A stretch of DNA of 64,000 nucleotides from Beaufortia kweichowensis (taxonomy: Eukaryota; Chordata; Actinopteri; Cypriniformes; Gastromyzontidae). Below the pieces are notes generated by a model. The model saw only the letters and a program-made list of their open reading frames with translations, was not told the DNA's origin and searched no databases. Position numbers and translations under genes: made by a program. Positions 20,538-52,209 of the stretch are shown here, one piece after another (the stretch's first letter is position 1; every line of letters begins with the position of its first letter). The DNA lies in contig CM032808.1 of the NCBI GenBank assembly GCA_019155185.1, positions 12,652,607-12,716,606 of the forward strand. The letters run 5' to 3'.

Positions 20538-23500
20538 TGGCTTTGGGTCTGATCGGTGTCCTCGCTCTCTCCGCCGCGGTGCTCGTGTGCGCGCTCGCGG
20601 CACGTCTCGCCTTCAAACGACGCGCGTTGAGATGCTTCAATCAGCCGCCGCAGAGAAACTGGATACTGGGACACATGGGACTAGTGAGTTAACCTGTTTA
20701 AACTCGTAACCAAAGTACTTTATATTTTAAAATCTCGTCTGATGTCATTACTGGCCTGCAGTATATCTTTGGTATTGATCTTATTTGATGTCTGTATTAT
20801 TTTATTTTTATGCATTATCTTTATATGTACATCATTATAGTGTGACTGTATGTTTTTTAAGTTTGTATGAACAGTATTTTGGATTGAAAGTTTAAAATAC
20901 TTTTTTAAACCTTTGGTTGTTTTTAGGTTATTTTTTACATCAGTAAAGTTCATCATGTCATCACAGGAAATTATATGACAGTATTTCTCAAGGCTTAGTG
21001 TAACACAACAACATGTTTACAGTGTAGACACTTCTCTAAAAACTTCTCTAGAAAGGGAACTATTATAGTGTTGTTGTGCAGTTTTTGTGTCTTCATACAT
21101 TTGGCAGTCAAAGCAGAGAAACCAGTTCAGATATTATGATGTTTTTCTCCAATGATTCAATTTATCAGTCTTTATGAACACACAACTGATGTGTGTGATG
21201 ATCATTAGTACAGTAGTATATTCAGACATACCATAACATTAATTTACATTAAATTACATTTACATTTATGCATTTGGCAGACACTTTTATCCAATGTGAC
21301 TTACAGTGCATTACAACACATACATAGAAATAAGAAAATATTCCATTCCCAACCTCAGCCGTAAGTCAGTGTTTCTATGAGTTGCTGTCATGTAAATTCT
21401 CTTTATTCTGAAAGCAGATCAAATCAACCATCGGAGCAGAAACAGAACAATGGTTTTCACAAGATAAAACACTTTCACCTCACGTCTAGTGTTAAAGTCA
21501 CAGCTGTTGTGTTGATTGTGATTGTATGTAAGCAGATGTGTGTGTTTGTGTGTTCAGATGGGTCATAATGAGAAAGGACTGCAGGCCGTTGATGAACTCA
21601 TCCAGCGGTATGTCCATTCTTGTGCCTGGTATCTCGGCCCATTCTATAATATGGTTCGTCTTTTTCATCCAGACTATGTGAAATCTCTTCTGACAGCCTC
21701 TGGTGAGAAACATATATGCACAACATAAGCAAAACACAGAAGTGACACAAAACACTTCGTTCCAACACTGTTTATTTATATATATTTTAACACACATTAC
21801 ATGCCAGTGGTGCCACAAATGCTTATCTGTGGTTTTGTACTAATATCACACACTTCTGCTCTTATTCTTACAGCTTCCATTACATTTAAAGACAGGATCT
21901 TTTATGGCTTTATGAAACCATGGCTGGGTATGTAATGTCCTAAACATTAAAATGAGCATGTATTGAATCATCATTTATAAAAATGAACATACTCCACAGT
22001 AATCGTGTCTGTATAAAGTGTATAAAGCATTCCTCGTGTGCATTACAGGTAATTGTCTTCTGCTGCAGAGCGGTCAGGAATGGTCTCGCCATCGTCGACT
22101 TCTGACTTCAGCTTTCCATTTCGACATCCTCAAAAAATATGTGCATGTGTTTAATCAGTCAACCAACAAAATGCACGTATGTCACATTCACATTAGGTGT
22201 CTGTTTCTGAGCAGTAATAATCTCACATCTCTTACTGGTAGCATTGAATGTACATGACAGTGTTACACTGCAAAAGTGTTGCACGGCTGAAGATCTTTAA
22301 ATATAACCACTGACACGCTCGAGCTGAGTGCGTTTCACAACTTCAGAGGTCTTGTGTTGACACTGTCAGACACACACACACATACACACACACACACACA
22401 CAGATATCCGCTGAGCAAGGAGAAATAGTTGCATCACATGCAGGACTCCAAAAACAGCAGTGTATCTGTTGAAACATGAGCTGGATGTGTTTCATAAGAT
22501 CTCAGTTGTATGTTTATGTATTCTCCCTGAAGAAAGCAGTATTACTTAATACACAAAAAATAACAAATATGCACTCAATGCAATGCTTTTATCGTCATGA
22601 TGTTTGAGAAGTGTTGCCTAAAGTTGTCAGTTTGGTGTGACGTGTCTTTTGTGTAATTCAGGATAGCTGGCGTCATCTGCTGGCTGCGGGTCAGAATGAT
22701 CTGGACATGTTTGAGCACATGAGCTCCATGACTCTGGACAGTTTGTTGAAATGCACCTTCAGTTGTGACAGTCAGTGTTCAGGGTGAGTGTGCGTCTCTT
22801 CACTGTACACACACAGACACACAAAAAACACGTGTCCGACACCTCTGCCTCTCTCTCTGTTTCTGTCAGTAAACCTCGTGCGTACATCACAGCCATTCTG
22901 GAGTTAGTCTCACTGTTGATTCAGAGACAGCATTATCTCCCTCATCACTGGGACTGGCTCTACTGGCGCTCCGAACCCGGACGGAAGTTTCGCAAGGCCT
23001 GTGACATCGTACACAGCTTTACAGCTGATATTGTGAGAGAACGACGACTCCAACTCGACCAGCAGGGACCCGGAAAGAAACGCGCGGAAAACCTGGAATA
23101 CACAGGAGGATACAAGAAAAAAGACACAAATCTCATTGATTTACTACTGTTGTCAAAGGTGATTTGACACAACACAAAAGATTCACATTTATTATCTGGA
23201 AACTTAAGCAAATCTCATTGATGTCTAGTAGAAATAATAAAAAATCTCATGTGAATCTTCTTTGCACAGGATGAGAACGGTGAGGGACTCACAGACGAGG
23301 AGATTCAGGCACACGCTGATATGTTCATGTTTGCAGGTGAGTGCACATCTTTCACGTGTTGATTTGTGTGTTGATGATACCGTGTAAACATCACAGACGT
23401 CTGGTCTCAGGTCACGACACCACAGCCAGCGCTCTCTCCTGGATCTTCTATAATCTGGCCATGCATCAGGATTATCAGGAACGGTGTCGTGCTGAAATCA

Positions 23501-24396
23501 CATCACTGCTGCAGGACAGAGGGACAGATGACATCACCTGGTCAGACACCTCATCACTGAACCATCACAACTGTCTGAACACTCTGAAAATCTGTATGTT
23601 AACGGATGTTCTGCTTGATTTTGACTGGCTGTAGGGATGACCTCAGTCAGCTTATATTCACCACCATGTGCATTAAAGAGAGTCTGAGGCTTCACCCGCC
23701 TATCCTGGCACTGACCCGATACTTCTCACAGGACATGAAGCTTCCTGGAGAGCGTGTCATTCCAAAGGGTATTTACTTTACTGATGTCATGTTAAAAATG
23801 TGTCTTGATATAAATGAATAAAAATGTTTGTGGACAGAATATTGAAATGATTCTGTCTGCAGGATGTCTGTGTTTGATCAGTATTTATGGTGTTCATCAT
23901 AATCCTGTTATCTGGAGTGACCCAGAGGTAAGACCCGTTGCTCATCTAATCCACACCAAATCAGATGAGACATCAGGTGTGATGTGTTCTGTATTTATCT
24001 CTCTTTAGGTTTTTGACCCCATGCGGTTTGATCCACAGAGGACAAAGGAAAGATCTCCTCATGCTTTTATACCATTCTCTGCAGGACCCAGGTACATTCA
24101 CTCCATAATAAACACGTTACTCACACTACCAAAGAGGTCACAGTTTTACTCACCAGTCAAGAGTCTTCTCTAAAATTTGACCAATCACAGCCTGTGTTTC
24201 TCTCTTCTCTGTTAGGAACTGCATCGGTCAGAACTTTGCTATGGCAGAGATAAAGGTAGTGGTCGCTAAGACTCTGTTAAGGTTCAGAATAATGCCGGGA
24301 CCCAAACCAGTGCGACGTCTCTTCAACCTGGTGATGAGAGCAGAAGGAGGACTGATTTTAAACCTCAAACCTCTCACGCTGAACCAGGATCAGTAA
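20537..24396 (+). CDS. cytochrome P450 family 4 subfamily F-like, 514 aa
   Basis: Twelve exons: 20537-20683, 21558-21702, 21874-21927, 22049-22176, 22662-22783, 22870-23158, 23270-23336, 23411-23540, 23635-23768, 23863-23927, 24009-24091, 24216-24396; 515 codons in frame. CYP4F enzymes are microsomal fatty-acid/eicosanoid omega-hydroxylases. Seen: N-terminal signal-anchor (LGLIGVLALSAAVLVCALAA), I-helix FAGHDTTAS (about 317-323), ExxR at E376/R379 (KESLRLHPP), PERF-type region, and heme loop PFSAGPRNCIGQ with Cys457. Many stretches match human CYP4F2/3 (YQERCR, WDDL, RVIPKG, FDPQRTKERSPHAFIPFSAGPRNCIGQ). Residue 317 is Ala, where heme-linking CYP4 enzymes have Glu. The start ATG (20537) follows a start-stop uORF. 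It resembles the gene called cyp4f3 in zebrafish, but I do not assign a number. Confidence 0.93.
21255..21314 (+). repeat. teleost SINE 3'-tail relic
   Basis: Sequence TTACATTTACATTTATGCAT...GGCAGACACTTTTATCCAATGTGACTTACAGTGCATT in cyp4f intron 1 matches the widely dispersed teleost SINE tail shared with an L2-type LINE. Only the tail is recognisable. Confidence 0.75.
22373..22402. repeat. (CA)n microsatellite
   Basis: Short CA repeat with one CATA interruption, in cyp4f intron 4. Confidence 0.8.
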
Positions 24397-24623
24397 ACAG
24401 CAGCAAGACAAGAAGAGTGTACTTAAACATTTCACATACATATTTTTTATACAAATATACATTCAGCTTGTCTGGAGTTTTTATAAACAGCTTTTTAATA
24501 TAATATTACTTGTTTGCTGATGGAGTATGTGTGTAAACTTAAAGGAAAATAACATAATATTGTGACTTTGTGCATTTAATTTTTTTTTCCAGGTAATTAA
24601 TAACATTTAAAATTATTAATAAT

Positions 24624-24629
24624 AATAAA
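24624..24629 (+). terminator. candidate poly(A) signal of cyp4f
   Basis: AATAAA lies 228 bp after the cyp4f stop codon and only about 110 bp before the next possible coding exon (24738), so the two transcription units are very tightly packed. Confidence 0.5.
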
Positions 24630-24692
24630 CACACTTAACAATAAATAATAACAAACGTGGAGCTGTTTCCCCCTGCACCCCCCTTCAGTACT

Positions 24693-24706
24693 GTTGCTTA
24701 GTAACC
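24693..24706 (+). promoter_or_regulatory. RFX X-box motif
   Basis: GTTGCTTAGTAACC fits the X-box consensus GYYRCY-N(1-3)-RGYAAC (GTTGCT, T, AGTAAC). It sits 32 bp upstream of an ATG exon (24738-24833) that can splice in phase into the TEX47-like gene. X-boxes mark RFX-regulated ciliary and spermatid genes. Confidence 0.6.
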
Positions 24707-24737
24707 AGCAGCAACACAAACACACAATAGCATCGCG

Positions 24738-24833
24738 ATGGCTTCCCGGTCAGTGGAGTTCAGCAGCTCATCACTGGACGACAGAGTTTCTCTGTTCAAC
24801 CAGCTCATGGAGAATCACAGGACTTTTGGAAAG
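24738..24833 (+). CDS. alternative first coding exon of the TEX47-like gene (candidate)
   Basis: An ATG exon of 32 codons (MASRSVEFSSSSLDDRVSLF...) ends AAG before GTTTGT in phase 0. The next phase-0 acceptor with matching content is the TEX47-like exon at 26643. Its SLFNQLMENH resembles SLFHQRLAHR in the other first exon (25954-26076), which suggests duplicated or alternative first exons; using it would give a 264-aa protein. An X-box lies just upstream. It could instead be the start of an unrelated short transcript. Confidence 0.5.
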
Positions 24834-25953
24834 GTTTGTCTGATGTTATTTCATCTATTGTCATCTGGACTGGATCAGATTTCTGCTCATGAAAGGTTGC
24901 TGGGATACATGAAACTCTCACAACATCTCACACACTTTCAGAACTAAAGTAAACACTTAATGTAAGTACATACTTCAACTAGTCGCCACATGTTCCAAAA
25001 GCTTTCTGTTTGTTATATACTCTGTTATAACCTTCACCACGTTTTCATCATTAATTGTTGGTTCTTTTTACATGCCTGTGACGAATCTATGTGTTTATTT
25101 AGACCCTCTATCCTAAAATACAACAATCCATTTCAATAAAATATCATTTCATTTATATCTATTTAACTATAAGAATCAAGTTAATCAAAGAATAAAGCAT
25201 AAAACATTTATGTTTATTTTGTGAAAATTTTAATATGAATTATATAAAAAATAAAATACTTAAATAAAAACATTTATATAAAAAAATTTTTGTGAAAAAT
25301 ATTCATATAAAATATTTATATATATTTTGCCAAAAGTTAGAGCATTTTATTACTGTATTACCCAGGAGAGTAGGCAATATGAAATATAAAACATAAAAAA
25401 AATGATCAATGATGTCAAATATTTGTCGAATTATTAAATAATTAATTTTTAATTGTCAGATGGTAAACATTTGGTAACAGTAAAAACAGTAAAAAAAATT
25501 ACAATATTTTCCAGTGATGCATGTATACTGTCAGATTAAATAAATTACTGACTGTGTAAATAAATTACTGATTACTGAGTGTGTTAAATAAGTTTATTTT
25601 CTAAAAACACAGAGGGGTCAAAAGCGCCTCTATTTGAATTTCAGCCAATCACAAACGGGCTTTTATATTTCATTAGGCTTTTAGTTTGGGCAGGTGAGGG
25701 TGTGTCAATCTCTCTTATTCAGACGAGTAAATAAGACACCTGTTCTCAGGGGGTAAGAGAGCGGCATTAGTGCTGTCAGACAGAGACTACATCAGTCCTG
25801 ACATGATCAGTCTCTGAACACAACACACTAAACTGAGTTTAATTGGCACGGGGCAGAGAGCACTTGTGTCTCTAGGATATAATATGAATGTAGTAAACAA
25901 GAAGAGAGGGTTAGTTACAGCGAGACATTCACAAACTCACTGAGACGAGAGAG

Positions 25954-29537
<3,584 letters not shown>

Positions 29538-29652
29538 GCGACATAGAAATCAAATCCCACTGAATTTATGTCTTCTGGTTTTTGTCCAGAAATACTTTAC
29601 AATGTACGAGTCAACGTCTTCATGTTGACTTTGCATTTGAGTAAAACATCTG

Positions 29653-29658
29653 AATAAA
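29653..29658 (+). terminator. poly(A) signal of the TEX47-like gene
   Basis: AATAAA lies 116 bp after the stop codon of the TEX47-like gene, the first such signal downstream. Confidence 0.6.
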
Positions 29659-32600
29659 TTACGTGTACAAAAAGAAGTAAATAAAAATGATTTTTAATTC
29701 AGATCACATTCTGATTAAGATGTTGTTCTTCATGAGACATCTCAAATTATTCCAGTTTTCCATTTAAAACACATTTTTGACACACAGAACCTTGTCATAA
29801 AAACAACAAAACGTAGAAAATCATTCTCTGAGCGAAAGACTCCAACTTTTAATTGGCCCCGATTTGTTCAAGTGTAAATCGAAACACGTCCTAAAGAAAC
29901 AGACAGAACAGAATTGCATGACAATGAAAGAGCATGCATGATTTAACACCCCACCACACTAATAATATACACACACGGGGAATTTGTGGTGGTTTCCAGT
30001 CCTGTGTCTTTATATATTTCACTATGTGATACTGCTCTCATATACGCACGATACAGTGAGATTAATAACACTTGTTTAAGAGCTCGAGAGGTTCATGTGA
30101 AGGCTGTAAGACAACAGTCTAATTAAGATCCGTTTACACTGATAGTGATTTGTCACGGTCAGTGTGAACGGCGAATCAGAGCGATATCACATGCGTTTGG
30201 CTGTATATTATAATTCTGTTTCTACGTTTTGACAGTACAGGAAAGAGAAGCAGTAAGTTATTTTCATTAGCAGCTGATATTTTGTGTTGCTTGTGTATAT
30301 TTGTTCTTCCTGTTTGACACATACTCTACGACAGCATTTATAAAAAGTGATTCAAATTGAGATACATCATAAGGAATGAATGCAAAGCATGCAGCAGATT
30401 TACAGAGATCAGATCCGTATTACAATAATCCAGATTTACACCCAACAGTCTCTTTATCTGTCAAACACACACATAATCTACACTAACTGTTTATCACCCT
30501 CTGCTTGTTCAGTATTTCAGCTGTCAATAAATGTGAAGGACTTTCGTCACATTTATTCTGCAGGTTTTCCTTTAAAACCAACACAGAGGATTAAAATTAA
30601 AGTCTGATGATTTTATCTGAGCCTGATATTCCTGGAAATCACCATCTACCTGCTAATACACTTTAAAAAGGCAGATTTTTCTCTTTTACATGCGTGTGCT
30701 GATAAAACTGTTATCAAATTGAGATTTAGCCAATAAACGTATAAAACCAGCACAGAAAACACAAGAACATTCAGATCTACAAACACGTGACAGGTCATCT
30801 TCTACTGTCCTTACAGATCTGCTCTGATGCGAAATAAAAATACAATAAAGGACAGAAGATGAAGTTTTGACTCTTTTTGCATTTTGATTCTGCATCATGA
30901 ACACAGTTACCCTGATCGATTAAACCGTTATATTACTGAACAAATGTGTCACCTAAAGTCATGTTAAACGTAAGACAGTCAAACAATGATGCAAATCAAA
31001 CCACAAAGACTGATGACAATTTCTCCATAACACACACACACAGTTTTTTAAAGTCAACATGAATTAAAAAATGATTCATTGTTGCACATTCTTTCAAAAG
31101 AAATACAAATATATATTTAATCAAAATGTCTCTGTGTGAAATGGCTGTTTTACAGTCAACATCATCACAAAATCTCTTTTATATTTCAGCCACTCGTTAC
31201 ATAGAGACACTTCAATGCTCAACGAGTTTATAGTGGTCAATTATCACATCACAGAAATAAATCAAGATGTGAGAAGTATTTCATGTTGACTTTAAAGATT
31301 AAACAACAGAATCATAGAAAACAATGTTTGGTCTGAATAAGTTAAAACACATTTGGAATAACAATCATAAGAGGTAAACTTGTGACTTCATCATTGTATA
31401 ATCTCTGTCGCAATTCTGTTCTCAGAGTCCAACACAAACACTCTTTCTGTGTCTGAATGACTCTTCAACAAACTTCTATGAGAACCGCAGCATATTCTTA
31501 TATTACTGTATGTACATGTACCAGTATTGTGTCTGAAGCAAAAATAATAGTCTGTATATTTATATGTTAAGAGAGAGAATTCATAAATGTATGTCTGTAC
31601 AAATATTTGATCTTGTTTTTCTATAGATTATATACACGTCTCTGTGGCTGTGTGACATTTGAAATCGCTAACATCAGTCATGAGACTTCAGCAGTTCGTC
31701 TGAACCATCACACATGGTTCTCACGGCCATATAACGCCTGGAAATATCATGTCATTTTTACCGTCTGATGCATGATATACACTACAGTGGACAGACCTTT
31801 ACAAAAACATCACAATGTGATGACACATCCAAACCTTTGATCTTTACTCTGCCATATTGGACAGGGCAAGAATGTCATAAACACAAAATAGTGAATGAGG
31901 AGCTGCTGTTGTTCTGGATGAGAAGAACAATCTTTAAATTTTTATGCATCAAAAGGTTTAAATTACAATTTCCAGGTCTGGAAAATACAGAAGAATTGTG
32001 GTTTTATGGTTATGTTTAGCACTGAAACAGGAACAGGAACTGCATTTCATGAGTGTAATCTCTATTAAATAATAATAAAATCTTTAAAAATGTCACGAAA
32101 AGAAACCCAGACCCCAAAACACATTCAAAGTCACTGTTTTCTGCTCAGTCCACATACAGTCATACAGTGTTAATATATTATTCACTTTCTCAAACTTTTT
32201 TTTAGATAGAACTTTTCAAGGTTTGGTTACAAATATTCCAGCATTCAATCAGTGTGCTAAGTAATAAATCTGTAATCTTACTATAGTACTGCTAAAGTAT
32301 TACAGCAAAGCACGTTCCACCGACCTGTGAGAGCTCAGATATAACTGAAAGTGTAAGACTTTTACACAAACAATCACATCAACCCTTCTCTTGACATGCG
32401 TACAGATCTCTTTAGATGATTCAACACAGAGTTCTTATTCCAGTAAGTCCAGTATGAAGTGATTGTGCTATAGTGTGTTAGACGCTGGATCAGGGTTTAG
32501 ATCTAGATGCGAGTCTAGAATGACACACGAGTCAAGGTCTGATCCAGATCAGAGGGTTTCAGTATGACATGTCTTCTGTACCGAGCAGTTCAACAGCCCA

Positions 32601-32812
32601 AAACTTCAAGGCAAAAGTGCAAAACTCAGATAAGGCAAATGACAAAACTTAAATAAAGTTGTTAACAAACAACGACAGGACCACAACAGCACAGTGATGT
32701 GATCATAGTTGTTTAGTCAGTGCGGGTGTTTGACAGCAGGTATATTTAATATTGAAGTGAATGTCAGTTGTGCAGTGAAGGGCAGGAGCAAAGGATTATG
32801 GGTAGAGTGATG
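29659..32812 (-). other. arhgap44 3' UTR and tail-to-tail intergenic region
   Basis: No coding exon is supported in these 3.1 kb. The region lies between two convergent genes and most likely holds a long arhgap44 3' UTR. Several TTTATT (minus-strand AATAAA) candidates exist, for example near 30550, so its end cannot be fixed. An 83-codon ORF at 31768 has no recognisable content. Confidence 0.5.
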
Positions 32813-48716
<15,904 letters not shown>

Positions 48717-49527
48717 CTTCCTGCAATTTGTACGTTAATCCCGTTGGATGAAAAACCAGCTGACATTCCTCACTTAAAGGACAACAGTGGGGAAATACTC
48801 CACTGGGCGGAACATACTGAATAAATCCTCTTTGGTGTGCGACCATCACCTATAGAGAATGAAAACGGCGAAAATCATCATTTGAGCGCTGCTGCTGCTG
48901 CTCGTCGCTCTGATGCGGGATGCTCCGCGAACGCTGAGAGCTGCTGACGAGACGCCGATGCGCGGTGCATCATGGGAAATGTGGTTCTGACGCAAACACT
49001 GGATCAGGAGTTGCGTGAGAGCTGTAGCGTATTGATTTGACGTTGCAAGCCATTTCAAACTTGCAGTTAAATTTTTTGTTTATACACAAGTTTATACACA
49101 AACATATATTGATATGAGTATAATAAACTAAAATGTGAATAAATATATATTTTTACAAAAGTCAAAAAGTGCATCCGTGTGATTTGAAAAAGAATTACAT
49201 TATTAATTAGATTTATTTGTAAAAGTAAAATATCTAGATATTTTCTTAATGTTAACAATCTTGCCATCGTGTGGATGTCGTGAGTACGTGCAGCGTCGGC
49301 GGAGAAAGCAATACCTCCACACAAAAAATCACAAATTAATCTTGTTATTCAACATTTCTTAACTGTTGACAAACAGTTAAGATGGGTAAGTTTTAGCATG
49401 TATATCGTCATTGTTCTCCTCAGGTGTGAATCTGCTGCATTGTCATTTGGAGCGTATCCTCCCTTCCTTTCCGTTGAGTGATTGACAGCGCTCTGCACAT
49501 GCGCGTTGCAGAGTGTCAGGAGGCAAG
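48717..49527. promoter_or_regulatory. divergent promoter region, arhgap44 / ndufb8
   Basis: The two start codons are 811 bp apart, head to head. The arhgap44 side is CpG-rich (48880-48980) and carries a ZNF143-like element at 48966-48986. The ndufb8 side has a YY1-like site over its ATG. The middle (49060-49250) is AT-rich without features. Confidence 0.65.
48966..48986 (-). promoter_or_regulatory. ZNF143/SBS-like element (arhgap44)
   Basis: The minus strand reads AACCACATTTCCCATGATGCA, close to the ACTACAATTCCCAnnATGC element; it is about 250 bp upstream of the arhgap44 start codon. Confidence 0.55.
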
Positions 49528-49538
49528 ATGGCGGCGCT
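49521..49538 (+). promoter_or_regulatory. YY1-like site overlapping the ndufb8 start codon
   Basis: AGGCAAGATGGCGGCGCT contains the AAGATGGCGGC core bound by YY1, placed over the ATG as in many housekeeping and mitochondrial genes. Confidence 0.65.
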
Positions 49539-51016
49539 CAGAGCGGGTCTGTTGACCCGAGCGCTTTCTAAAAGAAAAGCTTTAGCAATCTTTAAAAATA
49601 TAATCGGAACAAGGGCAGGTGTGTTGTTATACCTCATTTTTCTTATCATTCAAATATAAATTATAATTGCAGTGTTTTATGCGACAAGATATACGATAAC
49701 CTTCATGTCAAGTTCAATGAGCTAACAGACTAAGCTATACTCCGATGTGTTTCTTAACATAATTCATTATTACTTTGAGTTTTAATCTTTAAATGCTTAG
49801 TTTAAATATCTATAGTTTAACTGTATACTGCTTTTACGGTGTCTGTCTGAAGCCCTGGGATCAGATATTATGAATAAAGTTCTCATCTTGATGACGTGTT
49901 TGTGTGTTTATGTGTTTGGTGTGATTCTGCGTGTGTGTGTTGTGTCGTGCAGCCTCTGGTGTTTCTAAGGACATTTTACCTGGCCCGTACCCCAAAACCC
50001 CAGAGGAGATAGCGGCTGCTGCCAAAAAATACAACATGACACTGGAAGATTATCGTCCTTATCCTGATGATGGCTGTGGGTAAGGATGTTGGTGGATGAA
50101 ATGGTGTTTCTTTAATAGCTGTTGGTTTAAAGTCTTTTACGGCTTAGCTTTGTTTATATTAGAATTAACCAGGTGATATGTGTATTTGTTGTATTGTTTT
50201 GCAGGTATGGTGACTATCCCATGCTGCCGAACAGATCACAGCATGAGAGAGACCCTTGGTATCAGTGGGACCATCCAGATCTGAGGAGGAACTGGGGAGA
50301 ACCTGTAAGAAATTATCACTTTCTTTCCTTATGAGTCCTGACTCCTGAGTGATGATGTGAATAATTATATGACATAATTTGTGTGGTAGAATGGCTGCAG
50401 TATATGTGGTTGTTTGGTAATTTAATGTTTTTTGTTGGTATTTCAGATTCACTGGGACTTTGATATGTACATCAGGAACAGGGTGGACACATCTCCAAGC
50501 CCTGTGGACTGGAGGACCATGTGCAAACATTTGTTTGGTTTCTTGGGCTTTATGATGCTGATGTTCGGCCTGGGCCAGATGTACCCTGCCTACCAACCTG
50601 TGGTGAGTGCTGGAAGAATGTTTAGCAATGACTCCTGCACAAAGAAAATAGACATCTGATCATTTTTATACAGTGTAAAAAAAGGAATGTGTTTTCTCAA
50701 AAATGAAAGACTACTACAAGAAATTAATAAAAATACAAAAACAATACATTTTACTCATGATTCATTTTTGTAAAAAGTAGAATACTTGGGTAAAATGTAG
50801 TCCAGTAATTGATATAATGTATTTTCACTTAAATGTTGATGTACATTTTATGTTCTGCAATAATAGTTCTAATAAATTAGTGTTTGTTTTTGTGGTTTAA
50901 ACCATTTATCTCTCTTTTCTCAGGCACCTAAACAGTATCCCTACAACAACCTGTATCTGGAGAGAGGTGGAGACCCTGAGAAAGAACAAGAACCTATCAA
51001 ACATTATAAAATCTAA
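49528..51016 (+). CDS. ndufb8: NADH:ubiquinone oxidoreductase subunit B8, 188 aa
   Basis: Accessory subunit of mitochondrial complex I, membrane arm. Exons 49528-49618, 49953-50079, 50205-50304, 50447-50602, 50924-51016; 189 codons including stop, against 186 aa in human. Seen: basic N-terminal presequence (MAALRAGLLTRALSKRKALA); PGPYPKTPEEIAAAAKKYNM; YPDDG then YGDYPMLPNRSQHERDPWY; IRNRVDTSPSPVDW; one transmembrane helix around LFGFLGFMMLMFGLGQMYP; C-terminal KQYPYNNLYLERGGDPEKE. Near-complete match to human NDUFB8. Poly(A) signal AATAAA at 51067. The next gene is sec31b in the same orientation, the same pairing as on human 10q24. Confidence 0.98.
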
Positions 51017-51066
51017 TGCTATAAATCTCTCTGTTCTGTTACTTGTGAATATTTCTCTTTCTCTCT

Positions 51067-51072
51067 AATAAA
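51067..51072 (+). terminator. poly(A) signal of ndufb8
   Basis: AATAAA lies 51 bp downstream of the ndufb8 stop codon. Confidence 0.75.
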
Positions 51073-51600
51073 GTTATTAAACCTAGTGGTATCTAATGAG
51101 TTTCACATCTTTTGAAACACTTAACACCTCGTTAAAATAAGACTTGTTGGATCCTGCCAGATAGACTTCAACAGGTTGTGCTTGAACCAGTAACTGTTGT
51201 TTTGCCCTGTAAACACAAACACAGTCTAATGCATGATGAATTGTTTGTTAGCACCTTCAACATGACTAATATAACAATATAATAAAAGTTCGTTTTATTG
51301 TTTTTTATAAGAAGATTTTTTTGCAGTATTTCACGTTGTTAAGTGTTTTTATTGCTTTTGTACAACACAAGACACAACCACGATGAACACACACAAAAAT
51401 GTATATATAAAAAAGCCAAAGAGCAAGAATCAAGATAAGCGTTGCAGGTAAATGCATTAGACAATAAAAAAACCAGATAGAGATAGATTTTAGAAGGGTT
51501 GATGTTTAGTATTTTTGATGATTACAAACCGAGACAGATGGTCGATGTGAAGTTTCCGACATTGAAGCGTTTCGTATAATCTCTCTGTCCTGGTGTGGCC
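51073..51600. other. intergenic, ndufb8 to sec31b
   Basis: About 530 bp of AT-rich sequence without recognisable coding content, ending at the sec31b promoter area. Confidence 0.6.
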
Positions 51601-51627
51601 GCCGTACTGAACTACACTTCCGCTCTT

Positions 51628-51645
51628 GACTACAGTTCCCATGAG
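51628..51645 (+). promoter_or_regulatory. ZNF143/SBS-like element (sec31b)
   Basis: GACTACAGTTCCCATGAG matches the ACTACAnTTCCCA core. It lies about 60 bp before the donor (GTAAGT, 51710) of a probable non-coding first exon of sec31b; ACTACACTTCCG just upstream (51611) may be a second half element. Confidence 0.55.
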
Positions 51646-52209
51646 TGACGCAATCAGCGCCGTTAACTCTCAGCAACACACAAACGAAACGAATTATTAC
51701 ACACAGCCGTAAGTACACACACACATCACTGACTGTAGTTCGGCTTTTTGGAGAATAAACACTAGAGTGTGATATTTCATTGTGTGTGTCTGTGATGTGT
51801 TCAGTGTGTTTGTGTGTGTTTAAAGCCCAGACTGTGAGCAGGAGGCTAATGCTAATGATCATAGCAGATGATCAGAAATTAAAATCTGTGATTATAACCA
51901 TCCACTGCTGCTCTCTATAAACTCTACACTTTATTTATCACACGTACAGATGGGTTTTAAAAGCTGTGGGAGAACAGATCAGTGAGCCAGTGACATGAGT
52001 TTCAGCGGTTCAGTTTTAATGTTTATTAAGTGTGTAAACATAAATGATCTTTTGTCGCCAGATCAGCGATGTCATGTGTAATATTAGGAGCTTTAGGTTG
52101 ATCTGGTGTGACGTGACATAGGCATGAAATAAAAGTATGGTAGTTGACCTGTTGTGTGAATCATCTCGTGGTCTGAAGGCTGTTTTTGTGTTTTAGGGCT
52201 TAAAGGAAG

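Noticed and set aside
31768..32019. 83-codon ORF in the arhgap44 3' region.
   Set aside because: No recognisable domain, no splice partner, and it lies in a probable 3' UTR.
51506..51862. 118-codon minus-strand ORF across the sec31b promoter.
   Set aside because: No family resemblance; it covers a CpG-richer promoter with a ZNF143-like site and is most likely chance.
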